DNA from: CAADGU01 sp035444285
Lineage (GTDB): Bacteria; Chloroflexota; Anaerolineae; Promineifilales; Promineifilaceae
Assembly: GCA_035444285.1 (NCBI GenBank)
Contig: DAOMOK010000007.1
Span: forward strand, 62,001-126,000
Length of the DNA stretch: 64,000 nucleotides
Direction of reading: 5' to 3'
Within the stretch, counting starts at the first letter, position 1; every line of letters starts with the position of its first letter. The notes under the pieces are model-generated. The model saw only the letters and a list, made by a program, of their open reading frames with translations, was not told the DNA's origin and searched no databases. The position numbers and the translations under genes were made by a program. Below are positions 8,820 through 16,091 of this stretch, one piece after another.

Positions 8820-10094
8820 CTACCCCCCTGTTATTTCCCGCCAGATACGCTCCAAATCGGCGCGGCTGCGGATGGGGGTGATGGTGTCCATGAAGGCGCG
8901 CAGGGAGGGGCTGTGGGCACGGATGTCTTGTAGCATGGGGCCGGTGGGGTCGCTGCCGGTAGCGCCAGGGCGGTCGGCGTAGGCTCCGTAAAAGGCAAAA
9001 TAGGCTTGGTTCAGTTTGCGAATCTGGTAGCCATTGGCCACAAACAATTGCCGCCTCTCCTCCATATAATCTTCCGCTTCTTCAATTTTGCCCTCGGCCA
9101 ACAGTTCGTCCACGCGGATGCGGGTGGCGGCCATTTCGGCGTTGAAGTTAAACGGTGGCGGATCGGCAGGGGGTGGCGGTGCTGCGGCCTCCTCATCCAC
9201 CGGTTCTGGCGGCGGTGGCGGCACAAATTCTGGGTAAAAGCGTTCGATCACCGCAGCCCCAATCTCCACATCAATCAGCGAAGCGATGGTTTCATTGATG
9301 ACGCGCACTTCCGGGTCATTGTAATAAATACCCACCGGGTAAAAGCTCATCCAATGATGCCCCCATTCATGCGCGGCTACCTCCGTCAGCCAGCGAATGT
9401 CGCTGGTTTCCTGCACCATGGCCGGGTACGTGCCCATGCCGCCAATGGGCACAACCAGGGCAGAGTGATCGAGGCGGTCGGCTACGGCCGTTTCCATTTC
9501 CTCTTTGTCCGGCGTCGTCAGCCCCGGCTCCAAAGTGCGCTGGTAAATGCGTTCAATGCGGTCACGAGGGGAGACGATCATGACGGTGGGCAGGGGGGTC
9601 ATGTGCATGAGGACGGGCGGCCACGCCTGGCGCAGTATGTCAAAGCCTTCATCGGCCAGCACGGCCGCTACCTGGTCTTGCACAATCGCTTCAGCCAGGG
9701 GTTGCACGGCCGTGATTTGTTGGCGCACGGCCGTTAACTCAGCCAGCAGATCAGCAGACGCGGTTGCCGGGTCGGTCACGTTTGGGTCCACATACAGGGC
9801 ATTGATTTGCCCGTCTAGCTCCTGGGCGCGGCGCAGCAGCGCCAGATAATCCAGCACCAGTTGTTTACGCTCGTCGTCGTTCAGGTAGAGGTGCCCGGCG
9901 GTCAGCGCGGCTTTGGCTTTGACGGCAAACGCATTGGCCTCCCACACCAGAAAATCAAACTGCTCCTGCGCCACAATCGCGTTCAGCTTTTCCTCCTCCG
10001 TGCCCAAGGGGGGCCAATCGCGGGCAAAGAGCAGCAAACCGAGGGCGACGGCGAGCAGGGCATTGAGGCCAAAAGTAAGGCGGCGCATAAACAT
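8820..10094 (-). CDS. Membrane-anchored zincin-like protease, uncharacterised
   Basis: 424 residues. A single N-terminal membrane helix or uncleaved signal (about residues 5-24) is followed by a helical stalk and an extracytoplasmic domain with the zinc motif VAAHEWGHHWM (HExxH) near residue 243. About 25 residues on comes VINETIASLIDVEIG, whose Glu is a good third ligand, as in gluzincins. A Pro-rich insert (PPPPPEPVDEEAAAPPPP) separates this from a helical C-terminal region. I do not recognise a named family. Substrate unknown; peptidase activity is inferred from the motif only. The gene is single, convergent with the TPR gene. Confidence 0.65.
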   Translation of the reverse strand: MFMRRLTFGLNALLAVALGLLLFARDWPPLGTEEEKLNAIVAQEQFDFLVWEANAFAVKAKAALTAGHLYLNDDERKQLVLDYLALLRRAQELDGQINALYVDPNVTDPATASADLLAELTAVRQQITAVQPLAEAIVQDQVAAVLADEGFDILRQAWPPVLMHMTPLPTVMIVSPRDRIERIYQRTLEPGLTTPDKEEMETAVADRLDHSALVVPIGGMGTYPAMVQETSDIRWLTEVAAHEWGHHWMSFYPVGIYYNDPEVRVINETIASLIDVEIGAAVIERFYPEFVPPPPPEPVDEEAAAPPPPADPPPFNFNAEMAATRIRVDELLAEGKIEEAEDYMEERRQLFVANGYQIRKLNQAYFAFYGAYADRPGATGSDPTGPMLQDIRAHSPSLRAFMDTITPIRSRADLERIWREITGG

Positions 10095-10104
10095 GGGCGA
10101 ATGT

Positions 10105-10143
10105 TACAGGTGGCAGGTGGCAGGAGGCAAGTGGCAGGTCGCT
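10105..10143. repeat. Word-repeat tract, GGCAGGTGGCAGG type
   Basis: Near-tandem GGCAGGT/GGCAAGT words lie between chrA and the protease gene. The complementary arm ACCTGCTGCC follows at about 10158. Related copies are at 11407-11430, 13588-13634 and 58404-58465. Confidence 0.7.
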
Positions 10144-10177
10144 GTTATCAGCACTTTATTACCTGCTGCCGACCAAC

Positions 10178-11365
10178 CTATAAAAAGAAACGGAGAACCA
10201 GCGCCGCCAGTGCCCCACCCAGCACTAACCAGACGGAGTTGATCTTGAAGCGGAAAAGGAGAACGGCCGAAACGACAGCTAACACGGCCGTCAACCAATC
10301 CACTATCGCCGCTTCAGCCAATTGCCAGGTGACGGCTGCCATCAGCCCCAGCGCGGCCACGTTCACCCCGTCTAACAACGAAGCCAGCAAAGCTGAGTTA
10401 CGCATCCGGGGGATGAGCGGCCCCAGAAAGGCCACAAACAGGAACGAGGGCAGGAAAATGCCCACCGTGGCCACCACCGCGCCCGGAAAACCGGCCACCA
10501 CATACCCCACAAAGGTGGCGGTGGTGAAAACCGGCCCCGGCGTAAACTGGCCGATAGAAATGGCGTCCAGCAGTTGTTGATCGGTCAGCCAGCCCAAATT
10601 TAGCACCAGGTCATTGCGCAAAAAAGCGAGCAGAACGTAGCCGCTGCCATAAAGCAAGGCCCCCACTTTGAGGAAAACCAGGAATAATCTATCCAGGCTG
10701 ACCGGAACGCTCTGGGCCAGGGTAGTGGTAGCGGCTAATCCCAGCCAGGGCAGAAATGTGGGCAACGGGTTCTCGCGGTTTTGGAGGTGGCGACGGCCGT
10801 ACTGGATCAACATCACCACAAACCCCGTGCCAAACAGGAGCAGCAGTTCATTGATGCCCAGCAAATAAAGCACAAAATTGAGCACCAGGACAGCGCCCAG
10901 AAACACCCCTTTAATCGCTTTGCGGCCCAGGTTCCAGAGCGCCTGCAAAATAATGGCAATGATGACCGGCTTGATGCCATAAAGCAGCCATTCGGCCGCT
11001 GGCGTCGTACCATACTGCACGTAAAGCCAGGCCAGCGCCAGCACAATGAGGAACGCCGGCAAGATGAAGCCAATACCGGCTGCCACCAGCCCGGCATAGC
11101 CGGCGCGCACATGCCCCATGTGCATCACCATCTCCGTGGAGTTAGGGCCGGGGATGAGATTGGTCGCCCCCAGTAAGTCCAGAAATCGCTGCTCGCTAAT
11201 CCATTTGCGGCGGATCACCACCTCATCATGCAGCATGGAGATGTGCGCGGCCGGGCCGCCAAAGGCAGTAAAACCCAGCTTGAGCGCCAGCCCGGTCACT
11301 TCGCGGACAGTACCGCGTTCTTCGTCATTCAGTTCACTTGTTTTCGGCGTACTCTGATGGCTCAT
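10178..11365 (-). CDS. chrA: Chromate transporter family protein (CHR, two-domain)
   Basis: 395 residues with two homologous membrane halves, the long-chain CHR form. Half one has LKLGFTAFGGPAAHISML and ATNLIPGPNSTEMVMHMG; half two has FLKVGALLYGSGYVLLAFL and IGQFTPGPVFTTATFVGY. These are the CHR signature repeats. Family members export chromate in exchange for or coupled to other ions, but many have no proven substrate. No ChrB-type regulator is nearby. The gene is divergent from the epimerase gene, with 87 bp between starts. Confidence 0.9.
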   Translation of the reverse strand: MSHQSTPKTSELNDEERGTVREVTGLALKLGFTAFGGPAAHISMLHDEVVIRRKWISEQRFLDLLGATNLIPGPNSTEMVMHMGHVRAGYAGLVAAGIGFILPAFLIVLALAWLYVQYGTTPAAEWLLYGIKPVIIAIILQALWNLGRKAIKGVFLGAVLVLNFVLYLLGINELLLLFGTGFVVMLIQYGRRHLQNRENPLPTFLPWLGLAATTTLAQSVPVSLDRLFLVFLKVGALLYGSGYVLLAFLRNDLVLNLGWLTDQQLLDAISIGQFTPGPVFTTATFVGYVVAGFPGAVVATVGIFLPSFLFVAFLGPLIPRMRNSALLASLLDGVNVAALGLMAAVTWQLAEAAIVDWLTAVLAVVSAVLLFRFKINSVWLVLGGALAALVLRFFL

Positions 11366-11406
11366 GTGGCTATTGTACCGTCTTTTGGCAAATGGGAGTG
11401 CCCAAG

Positions 11407-11430
11407 CAGCCAGCTACCTGCCACCTGCCC
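11407..11430. repeat. Short word-repeat, CAGCTACCTGCCACCTGCC type
   Basis: A single arm of the GGCAGGT word family lies in the divergent chrA/epimerase promoter region. No complementary arm is present in the gap. Confidence 0.55.
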
Positions 11431-11440
11431 CCAAAAACGG

Positions 11441-11446
11441 TATCAT
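11441..11446 (+). promoter_or_regulatory. Possible -10 box of a leaderless epimerase mRNA
   Basis: TATCAT ends six bases before the ATG at 11453, and no SD-like sequence lies between. This spacing places the transcription start at or next to the start codon. No good -35 element is visible. Inference only. Confidence 0.35.
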
Positions 11447-11452
11447 TCCCCC

Positions 11453-12382
11453 ATGCGATTTTTAGTGACAGGTGGCGCGGGCTTTTTGGGCACGGCGCTG
11501 GCGAACCGGCTGGCGCGCAGTGGGCATGAAGTACATGTGCTGGATGATTTGAGCCGGGGCAGCCGAGAGGGATTAGACACGGCCGTGCAGTTTACCCAGG
11601 GCGACGTGGATAATGTCCCTCTGCTCTGGTCGCTGCTGCGGGGGGTGGATTGTGTCTATCATCTGGCGGCGCAGGTATCCGTGGCCGAGTCCATTTTACA
11701 TCCGCGTGAATACAGCCGGGTGAATGTGGGCGGCACGGTCAGCCTGATGGAAGCGATGCGGGATACGGGGGTGCGGCGGGTGGTATTGGCGTCGTCGGGG
11801 GCGGTGTACGGCCGTCAGCCACAGCAGCCCGTCCACGAAAATGACCACCCCCAACCGGACTCCCCGTATGCCGTCAGCAAGTGGGCGGCCGAGCAATACG
11901 TCCACACCATCGGCCAGTTGTGGGAAATTGAGACGGTGGCGCTGCGTATCTTTAATGCGTATGGCCCAGGGCAGCCATTACCGGCCTCGCACGCGCCGGT
12001 GGTGCCCCGCTTCTTGCGGCAGGCGCTCAGCGGTGGGTCGGTAGTCTTGTTTGGCGGTGGACAGCAAACACGCGATTTTGTGTACATCACCGATGTGGTA
12101 GAAGCGTTGGTCAGCGCCGCTACAGCCAGCGGACTCAACCGGCAAATCATCAACATTGGCCGGGGCGTGGAAACAAGTATTGCCGCGCTGGCAGATGAGA
12201 TTGAAGCGGCCACCGGCCATAAGCTGCACCGTATTCACAATCCGGAAAAATCGGGCGGTGTGCCCCGCCTGGTAGCCGACATCAGCCGCGCCAAAATGCT
12301 GTTGGGTTTCCGGCCGTTGGTGGGGCTAGGGGAGGGATTGGGGCGGATGTTGCGGGAGGATGGGCGATTTCGTGATGCGTGA
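11453..12382 (+). CDS. NAD-dependent epimerase/dehydratase (UDP-glucose 4-epimerase-like)
   Basis: 309 residues from the ATG at 11453; a longer in-frame extension overlaps the chrA promoter and is rejected. It is an extended SDR: Rossmann motif VTGGAGFLGTALANRL at the N-terminus, VYHLAAQVSV, active-site SSGAVYG with SPYAVSKWAAEQY supplying Tyr and Lys, and RIFNAYGPGQ. These are typical of GalE/WbpP-type sugar-nucleotide epimerases of the cytosol. The exact sugar is not decided. There is no clear SD; a TATCAT box six bases upstream suggests a leaderless mRNA. Confidence 0.88.
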   Translation: MRFLVTGGAGFLGTALANRLARSGHEVHVLDDLSRGSREGLDTAVQFTQGDVDNVPLLWSLLRGVDCVYHLAAQVSVAESILHPREYSRVNVGGTVSLMEAMRDTGVRRVVLASSGAVYGRQPQQPVHENDHPQPDSPYAVSKWAAEQYVHTIGQLWEIETVALRIFNAYGPGQPLPASHAPVVPRFLRQALSGGSVVLFGGGQQTRDFVYITDVVEALVSAATASGLNRQIINIGRGVETSIAALADEIEAATGHKLHRIHNPEKSGGVPRLVADISRAKMLLGFRPLVGLGEGLGRMLREDGRFRDA

Positions 12383-12474
12383 ACCGTGATGCGTGAGCCG
12401 TAATCCGTGAACCGATAACCGATTACGGATTACGAATTACGGGTCACAGATTACGGGTCACGGATTACGGGCTT
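12383..12474. repeat. Word-repeat hairpin, CCGTAATCCGTGAACC type
   Basis: Words GTGATGCGTGAACCGTGATGCG, CCGTAATCCG and ATTACGGATTACG fill the gap between two convergent genes. The right end supplies the TAA stop (CCGTAA on the minus strand) of the response-regulator/kinase gene. Confidence 0.75.
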
Positions 12475-13544
12475 GCTGGTAGCGTGAAGTAGAAGGTGCT
12501 GCCCGCGCCGGGTTCGCTCTCTACACCCACTGTGCCGCCCAGTTTGTCCATAATGCGGCGGACGATGGAAAGACCCAGGCCGTGCCCGTCGGCGCGGATT
12601 TTGTCGAGGCGGGTAAATTCCGCAAAGAGGCGGGTTTGTTGTTCGGCCGTAAGGCCAGGGCCATTGTCTTTGACCCAATAACGTACCGTACCATCTGGCA
12701 GCCGGTCCGCGCCCAATTCCGCACAGGGGGGCCGCCCGCCATACTTGATGGCATTGCTGAGGTAATTCACCCACACTTCTTCTAGCCAGGGAGCATGGCC
12801 CGAAGCCATCGGCCATTCATCCGGCAGTACAATACAGGCTTCGTACTCGGTCACCATCAGGCTGAGCCGTTTCTGGGCATTTTGTACAATGCGCCCCATA
12901 TTTACCGGCTGCAAAGGCACATCTTGTTTACGCACACTGGAAAGCAGCAGCAGTTCATCAATGATGTTGACCGCTTTGTAGCCAGACTTCAGCACATTTT
13001 GCAGCAGTTCGGCGCGCTGTGCGGCGGGCATGGTTTCGTTGTCCAGCGACAGCAGTTCGGTAAAGCCGATGATAAGCGACAGGGGGTTTTTCAGGTCATG
13101 GGCGACGGTATGGGCAAAGGCGTCTAATTCGGCAATCTGATCCAGCAGGTCTTGCTGCAAGCTGCGGATGGTGAGATGCGTCTGTACGTGGGCCAGCACC
13201 TCTTCGGCCTGGAAAGGGCGGGTGATGTAATCAATGCCGCCAGCGGCAAAAGCGTGGGCTTTGTCAAACGGGCTACTGAGGGCGCTGATGAAGATGATGG
13301 GCACATTGCGGGTTGGGGGGGCCGCTTTGAACTGGCGGCACAGTTCGTAGCCATCCATCTCCGGCATCATAATGTCTAGCAGGATCAGGTCGGGTGGGTC
13401 AAGTAGGGAAGCATGGAGGGCGGCACGGCCGTCGCCCACTACCTGCACCCGGTATCCGGCGCGCCCCAAAATTTGCGATAACAGTTGCAAATTTTCCGGC
13501 TTGTCATCTACCACCAGAATGGTAGCTAATGGTGACTCTTCCAT
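12465..13544 (-). CDS. Response regulator-histidine kinase hybrid
   Basis: 359 residues, soluble. An N-terminal REC domain carries ILVVDDKPEN with acceptor Asp57 in LILLDIMMPEMDG. Where most receivers have Lys-Pro, this one reads ITRPF: the switch lysine is Arg, which may alter phosphorylation. A HisKA domain follows with the H-box FAHTVAHDLKNPLS near residue 150. The HATPase has N-box VNYLSNAIKYGG, VKDNGPGL and GHGLGLSIVRRIMDKLGG. The order REC-HisKA-HATPase is common for kinases that take input from another phosphodonor. No partner regulator lies nearby. Confidence 0.92.
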   Translation of the reverse strand: MEESPLATILVVDDKPENLQLLSQILGRAGYRVQVVGDGRAALHASLLDPPDLILLDIMMPEMDGYELCRQFKAAPPTRNVPIIFISALSSPFDKAHAFAAGGIDYITRPFQAEEVLAHVQTHLTIRSLQQDLLDQIAELDAFAHTVAHDLKNPLSLIIGFTELLSLDNETMPAAQRAELLQNVLKSGYKAVNIIDELLLLSSVRKQDVPLQPVNMGRIVQNAQKRLSLMVTEYEACIVLPDEWPMASGHAPWLEEVWVNYLSNAIKYGGRPPCAELGADRLPDGTVRYWVKDNGPGLTAEQQTRLFAEFTRLDKIRADGHGLGLSIVRRIMDKLGGTVGVESEPGAGSTFYFTLPASP

Positions 13545-13587
13545 GCCGTATATGATAAAACGACTACCCCCTTATTGCCAATGGGAG

Positions 13588-13634
13588 GCAGGTAGCAGGT
13601 GGCAGGTACTAAGTACCTGCCACCTGCTACCTGC
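13588..13634. repeat. Perfect 23-bp word-repeat palindrome
   Basis: GCAGGTAGCAGGTGGCAGGT plus ACT (13588-13610) is followed after one base by its exact complement (13612-13634). Each arm is three near-copies of GGCAGGTA. It lies between the rhodanese gene and the downstream kinase gene; a U-tract is absent. Confidence 0.85.
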
Positions 13635-13652
13635 CACTTGCTACCTGCGTAG

Positions 13653-14078
13653 TCACCGATCCACCGATAACCCGGCGGCTTGCCAGGCCAGGATGCCGCC
13701 TTCCATATTGTGGACATTGTCATAGCCCTGGGCGCGCAAGAATTCTGCAACCTGCCCGCTGCGGTTGCCGCTGCGGCAGGTGACGATGACTTCTTTGTCG
13801 GTGGGGATTTCACTCAGGCGGGCAGCGACTTCATTCATGGGCATGAGGGTGACGCCGGGAATATGCCCTTCATCATATTCCCACTGTTCGCGCACATCCA
13901 ATAACAACACGTCATCCCGATCCTTCACGGCGGCGACGGTTTTTACATCTATTGAGGCGGGTAGGGTAGCCGGGTTCAGGTCGGCGCTAACGACAGATGC
14001 TGTGGTTTGCCCACCACACGCGGTCAGTAATACGGCCGTTAACAACACCATCAACAATACCAGTTTCTTCATCATCAT
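13653..14078 (-). CDS. Rhodanese-domain lipoprotein
   Basis: 141 residues from the ATG at 14078, with GGAG five bases upstream; a GTG two codons earlier is less likely. The signal peptide ends in lipobox LLTACGG, so the protein is probably anchored outside the membrane. A single rhodanese domain follows: VLLLDVREQWEYDEGHIPG, active-site loop VTCRSGNRS with the sulfur-carrying Cys, and GGILAWQAAG. Stand-alone extracytoplasmic rhodaneses handle sulfane sulfur or cyanide, but the substrate here is unknown. It precedes the kinase gene on the same strand, separated by a perfect palindrome. Confidence 0.9.
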   Translation of the reverse strand: MMMKKLVLLMVLLTAVLLTACGGQTTASVVSADLNPATLPASIDVKTVAAVKDRDDVLLLDVREQWEYDEGHIPGVTLMPMNEVAARLSEIPTDKEVIVTCRSGNRSGQVAEFLRAQGYDNVHNMEGGILAWQAAGLSVDR

Positions 14079-14184
14079 CTGCACTCCATATACATAGACC
14101 TGACAGGTCTGCGTTAGATTGAAAATAAAACTGGTCTGATTGTAATGTAAACGGCCGTTCTGTGTGTAAGGAGCGCGTAAGGAT

Positions 14185-15213
14185 TTAGTCCATTGTTACC
14201 GAACCGACATTGATTTGAATAATCAGGTCAACACGGTCGTCGGCCGTTTTATAACCGGCCGTTTGCCACACATTCTCTTTACCGGCCACCGGCTGCAAGG
14301 CGGGATTGTTAGCCGCAAAGCTTCCCAATGCCTGGTTCACCGTTACCTGCGCGGCCATACCGGCGGGCAGGTGCAGGGTCACAGCGCCAGCATTCACCTG
14401 CAAATCAATGGCATGACGGCCGTCCGCCGGCAGCGTAATCTCCGTGCTGGTGGCATTGTTCACCAGGGCGGCGTCATAATCGCCGCCGGGCAGCAGCAGT
14501 TCCGCTTCGGCGGCATTGGTAGTGGCGGTGAGCGCGCTCAACTGGAGATCACGCAAATCTATGTGGGCGGCGCCGGCTACCGTTTCCAGCGTGAGCGCCG
14601 CCAGCACTTGTGGGCTGATGCCGATCTGCCAGCGGTTGGCCTCGCCATACTCCTGCCAATAGTTGGGCCAGAACACCCATCGTTCCGAACTTTCCTCAGG
14701 GGCCAGCCGGATGGTGGCCGCGTCCCCTTTGACGTCGGTTTCAAAGAGGTAGTCGTCCTGGTAATAAACCGTGCCCGCGATCAATTGGCGGCTGTCTTCC
14801 AGCGCGTACAGGTCGGCGCCGGGCGGCCCAATGGTGATGTGGTACACGGCCGTGTCCACCCCAGGCGCGGCAAATTGAACCGTATCACTCTGCCAATCAC
14901 CGACGGTCTGGCTGCTGCGGCTGCCCCACCATCTGCCGCCCAGCCCATACAGCAGCACATACCCAAAGACCAACACGGCAATCACGGCAATCAAACCACT
15001 GAGAAAAGCGCTGTACGGCCGTGGCGCTTGCAGCACCAAAATGTTCAGCCCCAGGAAAACGAGCATCAGCGGCCACAGCCGCAGCACATCCAGCCAGTGC
15101 AAATCCGTCACCGGATTTACCTGGTTAAATAAAAGAAACAACCCAATGGCAATCAGCACAATCGGCCCAAACAACGACCGATGCTGGCGTTCTTCATGTT
15201 TTAACTCAGCCAT
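14185..15213 (-). CDS. LiaF-like envelope-stress membrane protein with beta-rich C-terminal domain
   Basis: 342 residues, preceded by AAAGGAGGTTT. The N-terminal third holds about four membrane helices (LFGPIVLIAIGLFLLFNQV is a LiaI/DUF5668-type helix). The last two thirds form a repetitive beta-strand domain (LTLETVAGAAHIDLRDL, ATSTEITLPADGR, NAGAVTLHLPAG), resembling the LiaF/DUF2154 and adhesin-like (DUF4097-type) folds. Such proteins modulate envelope-stress kinases in Gram-positive bacteria. No LiaRS-like system is adjacent, although the kinase at 12.5-13.5 kb is close. It is the second gene of a pair with the LiaI-like membrane protein. Confidence 0.7.
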   Translation of the reverse strand: MAELKHEERQHRSLFGPIVLIAIGLFLLFNQVNPVTDLHWLDVLRLWPLMLVFLGLNILVLQAPRPYSAFLSGLIAVIAVLVFGYVLLYGLGGRWWGSRSSQTVGDWQSDTVQFAAPGVDTAVYHITIGPPGADLYALEDSRQLIAGTVYYQDDYLFETDVKGDAATIRLAPEESSERWVFWPNYWQEYGEANRWQIGISPQVLAALTLETVAGAAHIDLRDLQLSALTATTNAAEAELLLPGGDYDAALVNNATSTEITLPADGRHAIDLQVNAGAVTLHLPAGMAAQVTVNQALGSFAANNPALQPVAGKENVWQTAGYKTADDRVDLIIQINVGSVTMD

Positions 15214-15268
15214 CCTAAACCTCCTTTAGCACCGTTTTTTATCTGTGAAATCTGTGCCATCTGTGGAT

Positions 15269-15823
15269 TTACGCCTTATGCCAGTTGGCGCGGAAATTGC
15301 GCAGCAGCAGCACAAAACCCAGGCCAATCAGCAGCAGCGGCAGGGCATAGGCGCCCACGCCAAAACCGTTGATGCCGATGACCAGTTCAAAGAAGATGGC
15401 CGCCACCACAAAGATGCCCAGCCCCACTTTCACCAGGTCTCTGCCGGACTTTTGCAGGTCAGCCCGCTCCTTCACGCTGCCAAAGAGCCATAAGCCAATG
15501 CCCACCCCCGTGGGCGCCACCAGCGCCCAGGTGTAGGCCCAACTGGCCCAGGCATCGGTGATGCTTTGCACCAGTAATATCAACCCCACCATCGTCACAA
15601 TGCCGCTGACCATAGCCACCGCCTGCCCCACTTCCTCGTCGAGCATCAGCGCCCCCAGAAACAGCATGATGCCGGGCACAATGACAAAAAAAGGCCAGAT
15701 ATACTGCCCGACAGCAATATCAAACAGTTCCCCAACCAGAAACACAATTCCCAACACGATCAACGCCGCGCCAAAAACGGCATTTGTGCGGGCCAACCCT
15801 GTTTTTTCACTTTGTTTGTCCAT
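15269..15823 (-). CDS. LiaI/LiaF-N-like polytopic membrane protein
   Basis: 184 residues, preceded by AGAGGAGATCG. It has about six short membrane helices, including NAVFGAALIVLGIVFLVGEL, YIWPFFVIVPGIMLFLGAL and ALPLLLIGLGFVLLLR. The 'hhGhhhhhhGh..hh' helix pattern is that of the DUF5668/LiaI group. There is no catalytic motif. It lies 55 bases upstream of the LiaF-like gene on the same strand, and the two very likely form one operon for envelope homeostasis (inference). Divergent from the HerA-like ATPase. Confidence 0.65.
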   Translation of the reverse strand: MDKQSEKTGLARTNAVFGAALIVLGIVFLVGELFDIAVGQYIWPFFVIVPGIMLFLGALMLDEEVGQAVAMVSGIVTMVGLILLVQSITDAWASWAYTWALVAPTGVGIGLWLFGSVKERADLQKSGRDLVKVGLGIFVVAAIFFELVIGINGFGVGAYALPLLLIGLGFVLLLRNFRANWHKA

Positions 15824-15854
15824 TTGATTCGATCTCCTCTAATTGTTTGTCACC

Positions 15855-15915
15855 CGGCGAATAAATTCGCGGCTACATAGGGCGAAGACCGCCTGCGCGG
15901 TCTGACTTATCCGGT
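15855..15915. repeat. Imperfect hairpin repeats in divergent promoter region
   Basis: CCGGCGAATAAATTCGCGG and GACCGCCTGCGCGGTC are two small palindromes, flanked by CAC CCGG/CCGGTTG arms. A similar element (CGGCAGATAAATCTGC..GTCGGCC) lies at 29.8 kb. It has the look of a dispersed palindromic repeat. Confidence 0.55.
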
Positions 15916-15986
15916 TGTTTGTAGCATAGGGGAGCAGGGGTACGGCCGTCCTCTAACTTTGGTTACGGTTGGGGTTATGTTTTGAG

Positions 15987-16030
15987 GCAGGCGGCTGGCG
16001 GCAGGCGATTACCTGCCATCTGCCGCCTGC
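15987..16030. repeat. Word-repeat hairpin, GCAGGCGGCTGGCGGCAGG type
   Basis: Left arm GCAGGCGGCTGGCGGCAGG faces CCTGCCATCTGCCGCCTGC across a short loop. It sits just 5' of the HerA-like gene. Confidence 0.7.
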
Positions 16031-16091
16031 TTCCTAATCCACCTTGTTAGCCCTCGCTCATTTGGGTAGACTGTGTTTTGGAGGAAAAACG

